Shown: in pieces, positions 1 to 9,415 of the stretch
Position numbering within the stretch: the stretch's first letter is position 1
How the letters are laid out: every line of letters starts with the position of its first letter
Assembly: GCF_016918015.1 (NCBI RefSeq)
Contig: NZ_JAERMK010000036.1
Location: 1 to 35,660 of the forward strand
Source of the DNA: Glycomyces sp. YM15
GTDB taxonomy: Bacteria; Actinomycetota; Actinomycetes; Mycobacteriales; Micromonosporaceae
Reading direction: 5' to 3'
DNA: 35,660 nucleotides
Position numbers and translations under genes: made by a program
The notes under the pieces: generated by a model
What the model was told of the DNA's origin: nothing
Database searches by the model: none
What the model saw: only the letters and a program-made list of their open reading frames with translations

Positions 1-130
<130 letters not shown>

Positions 131-152
131 GGGGGGGCCGCCCCGCCGGGGG

Positions 153-1499
153 TTACATACCGGCCGAGGCCAGTTGGAGCGCCTCTTCAGCGGCGGACTG
201 GATCTCAGCCCAGGCGTCGTCGGACTTGAAGGTGCCGTCGGCGACGCCGTTGAGGACGCCTTCGATCGAGCCCTTGACGGCCGGGTGGTAGTAGGAGTAG
301 GTCAGGGCCGGGAAGTTCTGCACCGACGCTCCGATGATCTGGCCGACCGGCGCGTTGTTGAAGTACTCGTTGGTCTTGTCGGCGACCCGCGGGTCCGCCT
401 GCGCGACAGGCGAGGACGGGAAGTTGCCGACGGCCTCGAAGACCTTGATCTGCTGCTCGGGGGCGGTCAGCCACGCGGCGAGCGCAGCGGCCTCCTCCGG
501 GTGCTTCGACTGCGACGGGACGCCGAGCCAGGAGCCGCCCCAGTTGCCGGCGATGCCGGGAGCCGCTGCCATGTCCCACTTGCCGGCGTTGTCCGGGCCG
601 GAGGTGGGTTGGATGACGCCGCCGGCCATCCAGCCGGGGCACGGCATGACGGCGTAGCCGCCTTCGATCATGCCGGCGTTCCACTCGTCGCTCCACGAGG
701 CGAAGTTGCCGATGGCGCCCATGTCCTGGAGCTCCAGGACGGTGTTGACGGACTCGGTGGCCGCGGGGGAGTCGAGGGTCAGGTTGCCTTCGCCGTCGAC
801 GTACATCGCGCCGTCGCCCTGGCCGGCGAGCTGACCGAGCAGCATGTTCTGCAGCTGGGTCGGGCCGTCGAGGAAGGCGGCGCCGGTGTCGGCGTCGACG
901 TACTGCTGGGCGACGGCCTTGAAGCCGTCCCAGTCGGCCCAGAGGGCGGCGAGTTCGTCGCGGTCGGTCGGGAGGCCGGCCGCCGCGAACAGGTCGGTGC
1001 GGTAGCACATGCCCATGCCACCGACGTCGGTGCCGAAGCCGACGAGCGTGCCGTCTTCGGACTTGCCGAGCTCCCACTTCCAGTCGACGTAGTCGGCGGA
1101 GCGGCCTTCGTACTCTCCGCCGAGGTCGTACCAGTGCTCGGAGTTGCTGAACAGCTGGGTGACGCCCTGCTCGTCGATGCCGACGACGTCGCCGGCGCCG
1201 GAGCCGGTCTCGAGGGAGGTCTCGAGCGCGGGACGGAACTCCTGGTCGAAGTTGACGCCGTCGCCTTCGATGACCACGTCGATGTTCGGATTGGCGGCTT
1301 CGTACTCGGCTTCAAGCCCGGCCTCGGTGTACCCGAAGGTGCCGAAGACGGAGACGGTGAGCTTGATCTTGCCGTCCTCGGTGGTGGCGTCGTCGTCGCC
1401 GCCGCCACCGTCGCCGCTGCAGGCGGCCGTGACCGCGAGGGCTCCTGCGGCGATGGCCGCGAGGGCGGTCCTGCCGTTCTTGCGATTGAGGAAATGCAT
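153..1499 (-). CDS. CebE-type sugar-binding lipoprotein (ABC transporter)
   Basis: Extracellular solute-binding protein family 1, 448 aa, probably capturing cellobiose or cello-oligosaccharides for an ABC importer. The start at 1499 is chosen because a GGAAGGAA ribosome-binding site lies just upstream and the protein then opens with a lipoprotein signal: a basic n-region, a hydrophobic core and a lipobox ending TAAC near residue 26. A linker rich in Gly and Asp follows. The mature part carries the family blocks GTDVGG, CYRTDLF, GNWGGSW and WLTAPEQQ, which I recall from actinobacterial CebE-like proteins. The C-terminus is complete. The permease genes would be expected beyond the left edge. 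A CebR-like operator (1755-1768) lies upstream and a GH48 cellulase is the divergent neighbour, which supports a cellulose role. Substrate is inference; family is near certain. Confidence 0.9.
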   Translation of the reverse strand: MHFLNRKNGRTALAAIAAGALAVTAACSGDGGGGDDDATTEDGKIKLTVSVFGTFGYTEAGLEAEYEAANPNIDVVIEGDGVNFDQEFRPALETSLETGSGAGDVVGIDEQGVTQLFSNSEHWYDLGGEYEGRSADYVDWKWELGKSEDGTLVGFGTDVGGMGMCYRTDLFAAAGLPTDRDELAALWADWDGFKAVAQQYVDADTGAAFLDGPTQLQNMLLGQLAGQGDGAMYVDGEGNLTLDSPAATESVNTVLELQDMGAIGNFASWSDEWNAGMIEGGYAVMPCPGWMAGGVIQPTSGPDNAGKWDMAAAPGIAGNWGGSWLGVPSQSKHPEEAAALAAWLTAPEQQIKVFEAVGNFPSSPVAQADPRVADKTNEYFNNAPVGQIIGASVQNFPALTYSYYHPAVKGSIEGVLNGVADGTFKSDDAWAEIQSAAEEALQLASAGM

Positions 1500-1552
1500 C
1501 TTTGCTGGTTCCTTCCGAGCGCCTCGGCGGCGCCTTGCGTTTTCCAGAGGGG

Positions 1553-1735
1553 TTAGAGGGACTTGTATTGCCTTGGCGCCCGGCGGCGGGGGTGCGGGGC
1601 GCCCGGGGGGGGCGGGGGGGCCCCGCCGGAACCACCCCGGCGCAAGGCCCGGGGGTTTTGGGGTAATTGTATTGCCTGGGCGCCGGGGGGGGGGGGGGGG
1701 GCCCGGGGGGGGGGCCCGGCGCCCCGCGACTGAAA
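1553..1735. repeat. G/C homopolymer-rich degenerate direct repeat
   Basis: Two copies of a unit beginning TTGTATTGCC (from about 1564 and 1668) are each followed by G-rich sequence. The second is nearly pure G, with runs of 17 (1685-1701) and 10 (1705-1714). The second copy looks like a G-homopolymerised version of the first. This lies in the leader of the binding-protein gene and may be a base-calling or assembly artefact like the G run at position 1. Confidence 0.6.
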
Positions 1736-1754
1736 CCGCCGAGGCGATCGCCCT

Positions 1755-1768
1755 TGGGAGCGATACCA
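1755..1768 (-). promoter_or_regulatory. CebR/CelR-like operator, binding-protein gene
   Basis: TGGGAGCGATACCA matches 12 of 14 bases of the CebR/CelR box TGGGAGCGCTCCCA known from Streptomyces and Thermobifida. It lies about 255 bp upstream of the solute-binding gene. A weaker relative, CGGGAGCGTGTTCC, follows at 1777-1790. The distance to the gene is long, and the intervening G-rich stretch may be mis-assembled, so the true spacing is uncertain. Confidence 0.6.
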
Positions 1769-1962
1769 GGATCGTACGGGAGCGTGTTCCACAACGCAAG
1801 CCCGGGTGTGAGGGTCGTTACGGGTTCGTTGCACTGTTGATCTTGGCCAGGAAATCGATGATCGCAGATCTATAACTGTGACCGGGAGCAAACGGGCCCG
1901 TGAACTGGCAAAATGGTCATACTTGGGTGTTGTGTCCTCCGGTAGAGATAGAAATTTAGAGA

Positions 1963-1978
1963 TGTCAATGTATTGACA
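1963..1978. promoter_or_regulatory. Palindrome holding back-to-back TTGACA boxes
   Basis: TGTCAAT-GT-ATTGACA is an inverted repeat whose right half gives a perfect -35 TTGACA on the plus strand (1973-1978). An 18-base spacer leads to CAGCAT (1997-2002), a weak -10, and transcription would begin close to the CebR-like box at 2007. The left half gives TTGACA on the minus strand, pointing towards the solute-binding gene. It may be a divergent promoter pair and/or the site of another regulator. Confidence 0.5.
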
Positions 1979-2006
1979 TTCAGGCCCGAAACTTGGCAGC
2001 ATGACT

Positions 2007-2020
2007 TGGGAGCGCTTCCG
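2007..2020 (+). promoter_or_regulatory. CebR/CelR-like operator, GH48 gene
   Basis: TGGGAGCGCTTCCG matches the CebR/CelR LacI-family operator (TGGGAGCGCTCCCA) at 12 of 14 positions. It sits about 100 bp before the GH48 start and roughly at the transcription start predicted from the TTGACA at 1973. In that position a bound repressor would block transcription until cellobiose is present. Its presence also argues against the in-frame ATG at 2001 as the translation start. Confidence 0.75.
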
Positions 2021-2120
2021 CAAACCGGTCCGATTCGTTCCACTCGTGCGGTTCGAAGATCACCATCCCGGCATGAGCGCTCCCACGAAAAACGGACACA
2101 CCACCCACAGGAGTAGCCAA

Positions 2121-4730
2121 ATGGATCTCGACAACCTGGCCCCGCCCCGGCGGCCCCGGCGCCGATGGCGCCGTGCCGCCGCGGTGACGCTGCCGGTCGC
2201 CCTCGTGGGCACCTTCGCCGCGGTGGCCGCCCCCCAGGCCTTCGCCGCGCAGTACTGCGGCGGGGTCGACTATAACGTCGTCTCCACCTGGGGCGGCGGC
2301 TTCCAGGCCAACGTCGTCCTCACCGGCGGCGACGCCGGGCTCAACGGCTGGGACATCGAATGGGACTTCCCGGCCGGCACCACCGTCTCCAGTGCGTGGA
2401 ACGTCGACTGGAGCCAGTCCGGGGCCCACTTCACCGGCTCCGACGTGGGCTGGAACGGCTCGATCAGCGCCGGCCAGTCCCGTGAGGTCTTCGGCTTCAT
2501 CGGCTCCGGCTCGGCCACGGCCCCCACCGGCATCACGGTCAACGGCGAATCCTGTGACGGTTCCACAGTAGAGCCCGAGCTGGAGGTCTCCCGCGCCAAC
2601 GTCGTGGTCGACGCCGGCGCCACCAGCTCGATCGACGTCGGCTTCTCCGCCGCCACGAGCGAGGCCGCCACGGTGACCACCACCCGCGTCTCCGGCTCGA
2701 CCAGCCTCTCGGTCGCGTCCGGCGGCTCGCTCAACTTCGCCGCAGGCGACACCGCGACCAAGCCGATCACCTTCGCCGCAGCGGAGGGCGCCGCCGCGGG
2801 AGACTCGGCCACCTTCCGCGTCGCGTCCGCGGGCTTCACGCCCGTCGACGTGGTCGTCACGGTCGCCGACCTCGGCGAGGTCACGCAGAACGAGGAACGC
2901 TTCCTCGCCATGTACGACCAGCTCGCGGGCCCGGACTCCCCGTACCTGCACCAGACGGGCGTCCCCTACCACTCGGTGGAGGAGCTCATCGTCGAGGCGC
3001 CGGACTACGGCCACGAGACCACCTCCGAGGCCCTGAGCTACCTCATGTGGCTCGAAGCGGCCTACGGCCAGGTCACCGGCGACTGGTCCGGGTACAACAA
3101 CGCCTGGGAGATCACCGAGCAGTACGCCATCCCGGACCTGAACCCGACCAGCTACAACCCCAGCTCGCCGGCCTCGTACGCCCCCGAATCGGACGACGTC
3201 ACCGACTACCCGACGCAGCTGGACTTCAACGCCCCGGTGGGCGATGACCCGCTCGGCGCCGAACTGCGCAACACCTACGGCGACAACCAGGTCTACGGGA
3301 TGCACTGGATCCTCGACGTGGACAACGCCTACGGCTTCGGCGAATGCGGCGACGGCACCACCGAGCCCGCGTACATGAACACCTTCCAGCGCGGCTCGCA
3401 GGAGTCCACGTGGGAGACCGTGGCGCACCCGTCGTGCGAGACCTTCGACTTCGGCGGTCCCAACGGCTTCCTCGACCTGTTCGTGGGCGACTCGCAGTAC
3501 TCCCAGCAGCAGCGCTACACCGCCGCCCCCGACGCCGACGCCCGCGCGGTGCAGATCGCGTGGACGGCCCAGCAGTGGGCGGCCGAGCAGGGCCAGGAGA
3601 GCGCGATCTCCGGCTCGCTCGACAAGGCGTCCAAGATGGGCGACTACCTGCGCTACGCCATGGCCGACAAGTACTTCAAGCAGATCGCCGGGGACTGCAT
3701 CGGCATCAGCACCTGCCCCGACGGCCAGGGCAAGAGCTCGCTCCACTACCTCATGAGCTGGTACTACTCGTGGGGCGCCGGCATGAACGGCGACTGGTCC
3801 TTCCGCATCGGCGGCTCCGGCATCCACCAGGGCTACCAGAACCTGATGGCGGCGTACGCCCTCTCCGAGGGCGGCCTCGAGCCGGACTCGCCGACCGCTG
3901 GCGACGACTGGGCCAAGAGCCTCGACGCCCAGCTGGACTTCCTGGAATGGCTCCAGGTCCCGGCCGGGTCCGAAGGCGCCGGCGCCATCGCCGGCGGCGC
4001 GACCAACAACTGGGGCGGCAACTACGGCAGCCCCACGACGTCGGCCGAGCACGCGGGCCTGTACTACGACGAGCAGCCCGTCTGGCACGACCCGCCGTCG
4101 AACCGCTGGTTCGGCTTCCAGGTCTGGGGCATGGACCGCGTGGCGCAGTACTGCCACGAGACCGGTGACGCCCGCGCCTGCGCCATGCTCGACAAGTGGG
4201 TCGCCTGGGCGCTCTCGGTGTCCGACATCAGCGCGACCGACTACAGCCTGCCGGGCGACCTGGAGTGGAACGGCGAGCCGGGGGCGGGCCTGTCCGCCTC
4301 GGTGCTGACCATGTCCAAGGACCCGGGTGTGGCCGGCGCGTTGGCGAAGATCCTGTCGTACCACGCCGCCGCCAGCGGCGACACGGCCTCGCAGACCGCG
4401 GCCTCGAACCTGCTCGACAGCCTCTGGGCGATCAACGACGGCATCGGCGTCACGCAGACCGAGGGCCGGGCGGACTACTGCCGCTTCGGCGACGAGGTCT
4501 ACATCCCCGCCGGCTGGACGGGCACCATGCCGAACGGCGACGTGCTGGAGAACGGGGTCACGTTCATCGAGACCCGCTCCTTCATGAAGGAGTTCGAGGG
4601 CTGGGACCAGGTCCAGGCCTACATCGACGGCGGTTGCACCGGCCCCGCGCCGGAGTTCGACTACCACCGGTACTGGCACCAGGTCGAGGTCGCGACGGCC
4701 TTCCAGACCTACGCCGCCCTCTTCGAGTAA
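2121..4730 (+). CDS. Secreted GH48 cellobiohydrolase with CBM2
   Basis: Reducing-end-acting processive exocellulase, 869 aa. The start at 2121 is preferred over upstream ATGs (2001, 2073): it has a CAGGAG ribosome-binding site and gives a proper signal peptide, Arg-rich with a possible Tat motif (residues 10-18), a hydrophobic core and an AFA cleavage site near residue 42. Residues about 43-146 are a CBM2 cellulose-binding module with its Cys46/Cys145 pair and the WNG block. Residues about 155-250 form a Thr/Ser/Ala-rich Ig-like linker domain. Residues about 256-869 are a full-length GH48 catalytic domain (about 614 aa, usual size) with the motif EAPDYGHETTSEA at 292-304. Glu303 there is the expected catalytic acid. 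The CebR-like box upstream fits induction by cellobiose. Confidence 0.95.
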   Translation: MDLDNLAPPRRPRRRWRRAAAVTLPVALVGTFAAVAAPQAFAAQYCGGVDYNVVSTWGGGFQANVVLTGGDAGLNGWDIEWDFPAGTTVSSAWNVDWSQSGAHFTGSDVGWNGSISAGQSREVFGFIGSGSATAPTGITVNGESCDGSTVEPELEVSRANVVVDAGATSSIDVGFSAATSEAATVTTTRVSGSTSLSVASGGSLNFAAGDTATKPITFAAAEGAAAGDSATFRVASAGFTPVDVVVTVADLGEVTQNEERFLAMYDQLAGPDSPYLHQTGVPYHSVEELIVEAPDYGHETTSEALSYLMWLEAAYGQVTGDWSGYNNAWEITEQYAIPDLNPTSYNPSSPASYAPESDDVTDYPTQLDFNAPVGDDPLGAELRNTYGDNQVYGMHWILDVDNAYGFGECGDGTTEPAYMNTFQRGSQESTWETVAHPSCETFDFGGPNGFLDLFVGDSQYSQQQRYTAAPDADARAVQIAWTAQQWAAEQGQESAISGSLDKASKMGDYLRYAMADKYFKQIAGDCIGISTCPDGQGKSSLHYLMSWYYSWGAGMNGDWSFRIGGSGIHQGYQNLMAAYALSEGGLEPDSPTAGDDWAKSLDAQLDFLEWLQVPAGSEGAGAIAGGATNNWGGNYGSPTTSAEHAGLYYDEQPVWHDPPSNRWFGFQVWGMDRVAQYCHETGDARACAMLDKWVAWALSVSDISATDYSLPGDLEWNGEPGAGLSASVLTMSKDPGVAGALAKILSYHAAASGDTASQTAASNLLDSLWAINDGIGVTQTEGRADYCRFGDEVYIPAGWTGTMPNGDVLENGVTFIETRSFMKEFEGWDQVQAYIDGGCTGPAPEFDYHRYWHQVEVATAFQTYAALFE

Positions 4731-4749
4731 GCGGGTACGAGCGGCCTCC

Positions 4750-4799
4750 GCCGGCCTGCGAGCCGTACATGAGCGGCCTCGGCGAGCTTGCGAGCCGCA
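4750..4799 (+). repeat. Two tandem copies of the dispersed GCTTGCGAGCC repeat
   Basis: Directly after the cellulase gene, an approximately 32-bp unit occurs twice (from about 4737 and 4769), each containing GAGCGGCCTC and ending in TGCGAGCCG. The second core, GGCGAGCTTGCGAGCC (4781-4796), recurs with small changes at 10667, 18920 (minus), 19597 (minus) and 20730 in this window. Confidence 0.6.
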
Positions 4800-4804
4800 G
4801 TTGA

Positions 4805-4834
4805 GCGGCGCCCGGTGACCAAGCCGGGCGCCGC
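4805..4834. terminator. Hairpin terminator after GH48
   Basis: Perfect 11-bp stem (4805-4815 with 4824-4834) around an 8-base loop, about 75 bp after the cellulase stop. There is no long T tract, as is usual in actinobacteria. Confidence 0.75.
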
Positions 4835-4854
4835 AATCACCAATACGCAGTGAA

Positions 4855-4889
4855 CGGCGCGATCGGTTGCATGGCTTCCGATCGCGCCG
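4855..4889. terminator. Second hairpin after GH48
   Basis: Perfect 12-bp stem (4855-4866 with 4878-4889) and an 11-base loop, 20 bp beyond the first hairpin. It probably backs up termination of the cellulase gene, and of the convergent DUF1349 gene from the other side. Confidence 0.65.
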
Positions 4890-4937
4890 CCGTCGTCGTA
4901 TCGTGCCCGTTCGCGCTTGCGTCCGTGAGGGTCTCAA

Positions 4938-5006
4938 GCTGAGCACACAGGTCGGGCCCGCCGGACGGGAATCGCGGGCCCACCGGACCCGACCTCTATG
5001 CTCAGC
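4938..5006. terminator. Long two-tier stem-loop
   Basis: GCTGAGCA (4938-4945) pairs with TGCTCAGC (4999-5006), and AGGTCGGG (4949-4956) pairs with CCCGACCT (4988-4995), with a further GC-rich inner region. It lies 58 bp past the stop of the minus-strand DUF1349 gene and is most simply its terminator. The two-tier structure would also suit a small structured RNA. Confidence 0.5.
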
Positions 5007-5063
5007 GCCTGCTGGCCCCCACCGCCAGTGCGCTGAAAGCGGTCTCGCCGCCAGTCGCCGGTC

Positions 5064-5600
5064 CTATTCGACGTCGATGTCGAGGTCCTGCGCGGCGTCC
5101 CAGAAGCTCTCGGACACCGGTCGGGCGCTGGCGATGCCGACCATGGCGGGAACGCCGCCGGGGAGGTAGGTGGAGGCGATGGTGGTGTAGTCGACGCCGT
5201 CGTCGGCGTGGGCCACGGTGACGGTGCCGCCGGCGCGGATGAGCCGCAGCCAGATCTCGTCGGATTCGGTATCCACAGGAGACAGCGACCAGTTGGTGTG
5301 CTCGCGCGTGGTCACGGTGGAGACGAGGTGTTGGCCCCCAAGGTATTCGGCACCGGTCTTGATCCAGTTGGATTCGTCGACGCGGATGGTGAGGGAGGCT
5401 TCGGAGTGCTGGTGGCGGTGCTCGGGGCGGAAGCGCATCGCGATCTCGCCGTCCGCTTCGAGCTCGAGGCCGTAGATGTAGACGTGCTCGCGCAGGTGCT
5501 CTGAGCCCGCGCTTCGGTTGAAGGTGGTCTTGACCTCGAAGTAGGGAGTGATCAATCCCCCGTCAACCGTCCACTGTACTTCTTCTGAAGGAGACTGCAT
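5064..5600 (-). CDS. DUF1349 concanavalin-like protein
   Basis: A 178-aa protein of the DUF1349 family, which has a concanavalin-A-like beta-sandwich fold and usually about 190 aa; it is cytoplasmic, as no signal is seen. Family landmarks are a Trp near the N-terminus (EEVQW), IRVDESNWIKTGAEY mid-protein, the TNWS block, IWLRL, and a closing GVPAMVGIASARPV segment. The biochemical role of the family is not settled; members may bind carbohydrate. The ATG at 5600 is the simplest start. An in-frame GTG five codons upstream is possible, and neither has a strong ribosome-binding site. It stands alone between terminators, convergent to the GH48 gene. Family assignment is fairly sure; function is unknown. 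Confidence 0.8.
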   Translation of the reverse strand: MQSPSEEVQWTVDGGLITPYFEVKTTFNRSAGSEHLREHVYIYGLELEADGEIAMRFRPEHRHQHSEASLTIRVDESNWIKTGAEYLGGQHLVSTVTTREHTNWSLSPVDTESDEIWLRLIRAGGTVTVAHADDGVDYTTIASTYLPGGVPAMVGIASARPVSESFWDAAQDLDIDVE

Positions 5601-6052
5601 AATCCCATGATGCCACACGTGATCGGGGCTTTTTCGGGCAAAACAGACGTGGTAACCCAAAGTTAATCCAGTCTTCGAGTCCGTCACATTCCTGAAATCC
5701 CAGCTCAACCGAGCTATGCAGCGCAGGGTGCGGCTTTCATTACGCTTCTTGGCGAGCGCGCGGCCAGGCCTTCCGGCCGCTCGCCGAAACGCCTGGCGCC
5801 CAAAGTCTCGCGAATGCCGGGCTGATGCGCACCAGGCTACCTCCGCATCGCGGAAATGCAAACTCAGGAAACTGTAGTGAATTTCGTGTTGCATGTGATC
5901 CGGAATGGCTCACGAGTTCGACTCTGTTCGCGTCCGCGCCAGGCGGACTGGAGTGCCGAGTGCTCATACCCGTGTCCTCGCGGACGGTTCGACCGTTAAT
6001 CCGGAGAGAGGCGTACGCAGTGCACGGAAGCGAAGGCGAATGAGGAGATAGC
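5601..6052. other. Non-coding stretch between divergent genes
   Basis: I find no convincing gene here. The region contains an imperfect hairpin at 5751-5785 (GGCGAGC with GCTCGCC, plus an inner GGCC pairing) and presumably the divergent promoters for the DUF1349 gene and the small gene at 6053. No -35/-10 pair is clear enough to call. Confidence 0.5.
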
Positions 6053-6490
6053 GTGAGCATGCAGCATTCAGCGAGGCAGGCGCCGCACGATGCCGACACG
6101 CCGGAGCCGGGCCGCGGCCTGCCGCGCCAGGAGCGCACCTCGCCGCCCCGCCGCTCGCGCCACACCGCCGAACCCGCCCAGTCCGCGCCCGATCCGGCCT
6201 CGATGGTGGTGCCGATCCCCGCCCGCTCGCGCCGGTCCCGCCGCGACGGCCCGTCGAAGCTCTTCTCATTGGAGGAGCCTCCGCCGCTCGAGGCGCCGCT
6301 GGGGATCCCCGAGATCATGGGCTGGTCGCTCGCCTCCGCGATGTGGCGCGACCACCTGCCCGAGCAACTGCTCGGCATCGACTGCGCCTCCTGCAAGCAG
6401 GCCTGGCCGTGCGACACGTGGAGGATCGCCGACGACCTCCTCACCGAGTGCTGCGAAGCCGCCGGCGGAGCCCCCGCCGGAGCGCGATAG
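6053..6490 (+). CDS. Small actinobacterial protein with CxxCxxxWPCDTW motif
   Basis: A 145-aa protein of unknown function. The first 75 residues are low-complexity, rich in Pro, Arg and Ser, and probably disordered. The last 65 are the conserved-looking part: an MGWSLASAMWRDHLPEQL helix, then a Cys cluster (CASCKQAWPCDTW) and a further Cys pair (ECCEA). The CxxC...C spacing suggests a structural metal site or disulfides. I recall similar WPCDT-containing small proteins in other actinobacteria but no assigned role. The GTG at 6053 has a GAGGAG ribosome-binding site 5 bases upstream. It lies just upstream of the dnaK control region in the same direction, but HAIR sites separate them, so co-transcription is unlikely to be the main mode. 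Confidence 0.7.
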   Translation: MSMQHSARQAPHDADTPEPGRGLPRQERTSPPRRSRHTAEPAQSAPDPASMVVPIPARSRRSRRDGPSKLFSLEEPPPLEAPLGIPEIMGWSLASAMWRDHLPEQLLGIDCASCKQAWPCDTWRIADDLLTECCEAAGGAPAGAR

Positions 6491-6516
6491 CCTCCACGGG
6501 TCACACCCGTCGCAAA

Positions 6517-6537
6517 GTTGAGCCGACCCGACTCAAC
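6517..6537. promoter_or_regulatory. HAIR site 1 (HspR operator)
   Basis: GTTGAGC-N7-ACTCAAC follows the HspR-associated inverted repeat CTTGAGT-N7-ACTCAAG with the exact 7-7-7 spacing; symmetrical pairing extends to 6514-6540. It lies upstream of the dnaK -35 box. The hspR gene is at the end of the same operon, which makes an autoregulatory loop. Confidence 0.9.
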
Positions 6538-6571
6538 TTTCGTGCGATTCATCACAATTTCCGTGATCGAC

Positions 6572-6600
6572 TTGACAGTCGATACCTGCCGTTCGAACAT
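6572..6600 (+). promoter_or_regulatory. dnaK promoter
   Basis: TTGACA at 6572-6577, a 17-base spacer, then GAACAT at 6595-6600. The -10 is weak, but it lies between the two HAIR sites and directly abuts the second, the layout expected of an HspR-repressed vegetative promoter. Confidence 0.65.
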
Positions 6601-6619
6601 TGAGTCTATCCGGCTCAAC
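6599..6619. promoter_or_regulatory. HAIR site 2 (HspR operator)
   Basis: ATTGAGT-N7-GCTCAAC, again with the 7-7-7 geometry of the HspR repeat. It overlaps the end of the -10 box and the likely transcription start, so HspR bound here would occlude RNA polymerase. Confidence 0.9.
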
Positions 6620-6653
6620 TTGGTTCGGGGTTCCCGCCCGGCCGCTTGAGACA

Positions 6654-6701
6654 GAGACTCGTCTCCAATTCCGGAGACATCTGTTCGACTACGTCAGGAG
6701 A
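6654..6701 (+). promoter_or_regulatory. dnaK 5' UTR with competing hairpins
   Basis: GTCTCC (6661-6666) can pair with GAGAC upstream (6654-6658), with GGAGAC downstream (6673-6678), or, through TCTCC, with the GGAGA of the dnaK Shine-Dalgarno (6697-6701). These pairings exclude one another. A thermometer-like or otherwise conditional control of dnaK translation is possible but is inference only. Confidence 0.4.
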
Positions 6702-6706
6702 TCAAC

Positions 6707-8547
<1,841 letters not shown>

Positions 8548-8551
<4 letters not shown>

Positions 8552-9375
8552 CGGACGAAGGCAACAAGGACGCCGACGACGTGCAGGGGCCCGACGGCGC
8601 GGATGCAGGGCGTCCCGACGGCTCGGGCGCGGAGCGTTCCGACGCCGCCGAGGACGAGCTGACCGTGGACGACATCCTCGCGGCCGCTTCGGACGACGGC
8701 CAGGCCGCAGACGATGCGGTGGCCGTCCTCCAGGCCACGGTCGAGGAGCGCACGCGGGACCTGCAGCGGATCACGGCCGAGTTCCAGAACTACCGCAAGC
8801 GCGTGGAGCGGGACAAGGCCCGCTCCGGCGAACTGGCCACGGCCGCGGTGCTGCAGAGCCTGCTGCCGGTGCTCGACGACATGGACCGGGCGCGGGACCA
8901 CGGGGACCTCAACGGCCCCTTCGGTTCCGTGGCCGAGCAACTGGTCAACGCGCTCGCCAAGCACGGCCTGGAGTCCTTCGGCGCGAAGGGCGACGCGTTC
9001 GACCCGCAGGTCCACGAGGCCGTGGCGCACATGCAGATGCCGGGCGTCGACGGACCGACCTGCATCGACGTGATGCGCTCGGGCTACCGCCTCGGCGACA
9101 AGCTCCTGCGCCCCGCCCTGGTGGCGGTCGCGGAGCCCAGCGACGACGCGGAAACCGCCGCAGCCGAAGCGGACCTGGAGCCGGAGGCCCCGGAAGCCGA
9201 GGCGCCGGGAGCGGAGTCTGACGCCGCCGAGGGCGACGAGGCCGAGGAGACCGCCGAGGAAGAGGCGATCGCGACGGCCGAGGCCGAGGGCATGACCGAC
9301 GTCGAGCCCGGCGTTGACGCCGAGGGCGAAGGCAAGCGCAAGAAGAAGAAAGACAAGGGCGACAAGGACTCCTGA
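8548..9375 (+). CDS. grpE: Nucleotide exchange factor GrpE with long charged tail
   Basis: GrpE releases ADP from DnaK. 275 aa, starting at a GTG that overlaps the dnaK stop. Residues 1-60 are acidic and disordered. The long dimer helix (about 65-100, [18 protein letters not shown]) and the beta-wing domain ending near residue 197 ([21 protein letters not shown]) form the normal GrpE core. After that comes an unusual 78-residue tail: about 60 residues of Ala/Glu/Asp and then a Lys-rich end ([11 protein letters not shown]). E. coli GrpE ends at about the point where this tail begins. The tail has no recognisable fold. Core function is certain; the role of the tail is unknown. Confidence 0.96.
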
Positions 9376-9415
9376 AGTCCGAGCCCGATCTTGAGACAAG
9401 TAGAGGAGGCGTCCG

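Noticed and set aside
174..1556. 460-aa plus-strand open frame opposite the solute-binding gene
   Set aside because: Antisense shadow of a clearly recognised lipoprotein gene. It is a Val/Gly/Asp-rich sequence with no domain, caused by high GC.
2001..2120. Upstream in-frame ATGs of the GH48 gene (2001, 2073)
   Set aside because: The extension would overlap the CebR-like operator and predicted transcription start, and it would bury the signal peptide. The ATG at 2121 has CAGGAG.
1980..4946. 988-aa minus-strand open frame opposite GH48
   Set aside because: Shadow frame with Arg/Val/Gly-rich composition and no recognisable domain, while the plus strand encodes a full CBM2-GH48.
5269..5280. GTATCCACAGG, a DnaA-box-like sequence in the DUF1349 gene
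   Set aside because: Single imperfect match inside coding sequence with no companion boxes.
5740..6618. 292-aa minus-strand open frame spanning the dnaK control region
   Set aside because: Crosses HAIR sites and the promoter, has no domain, and runs antisense to the better-supported small gene at 6053.
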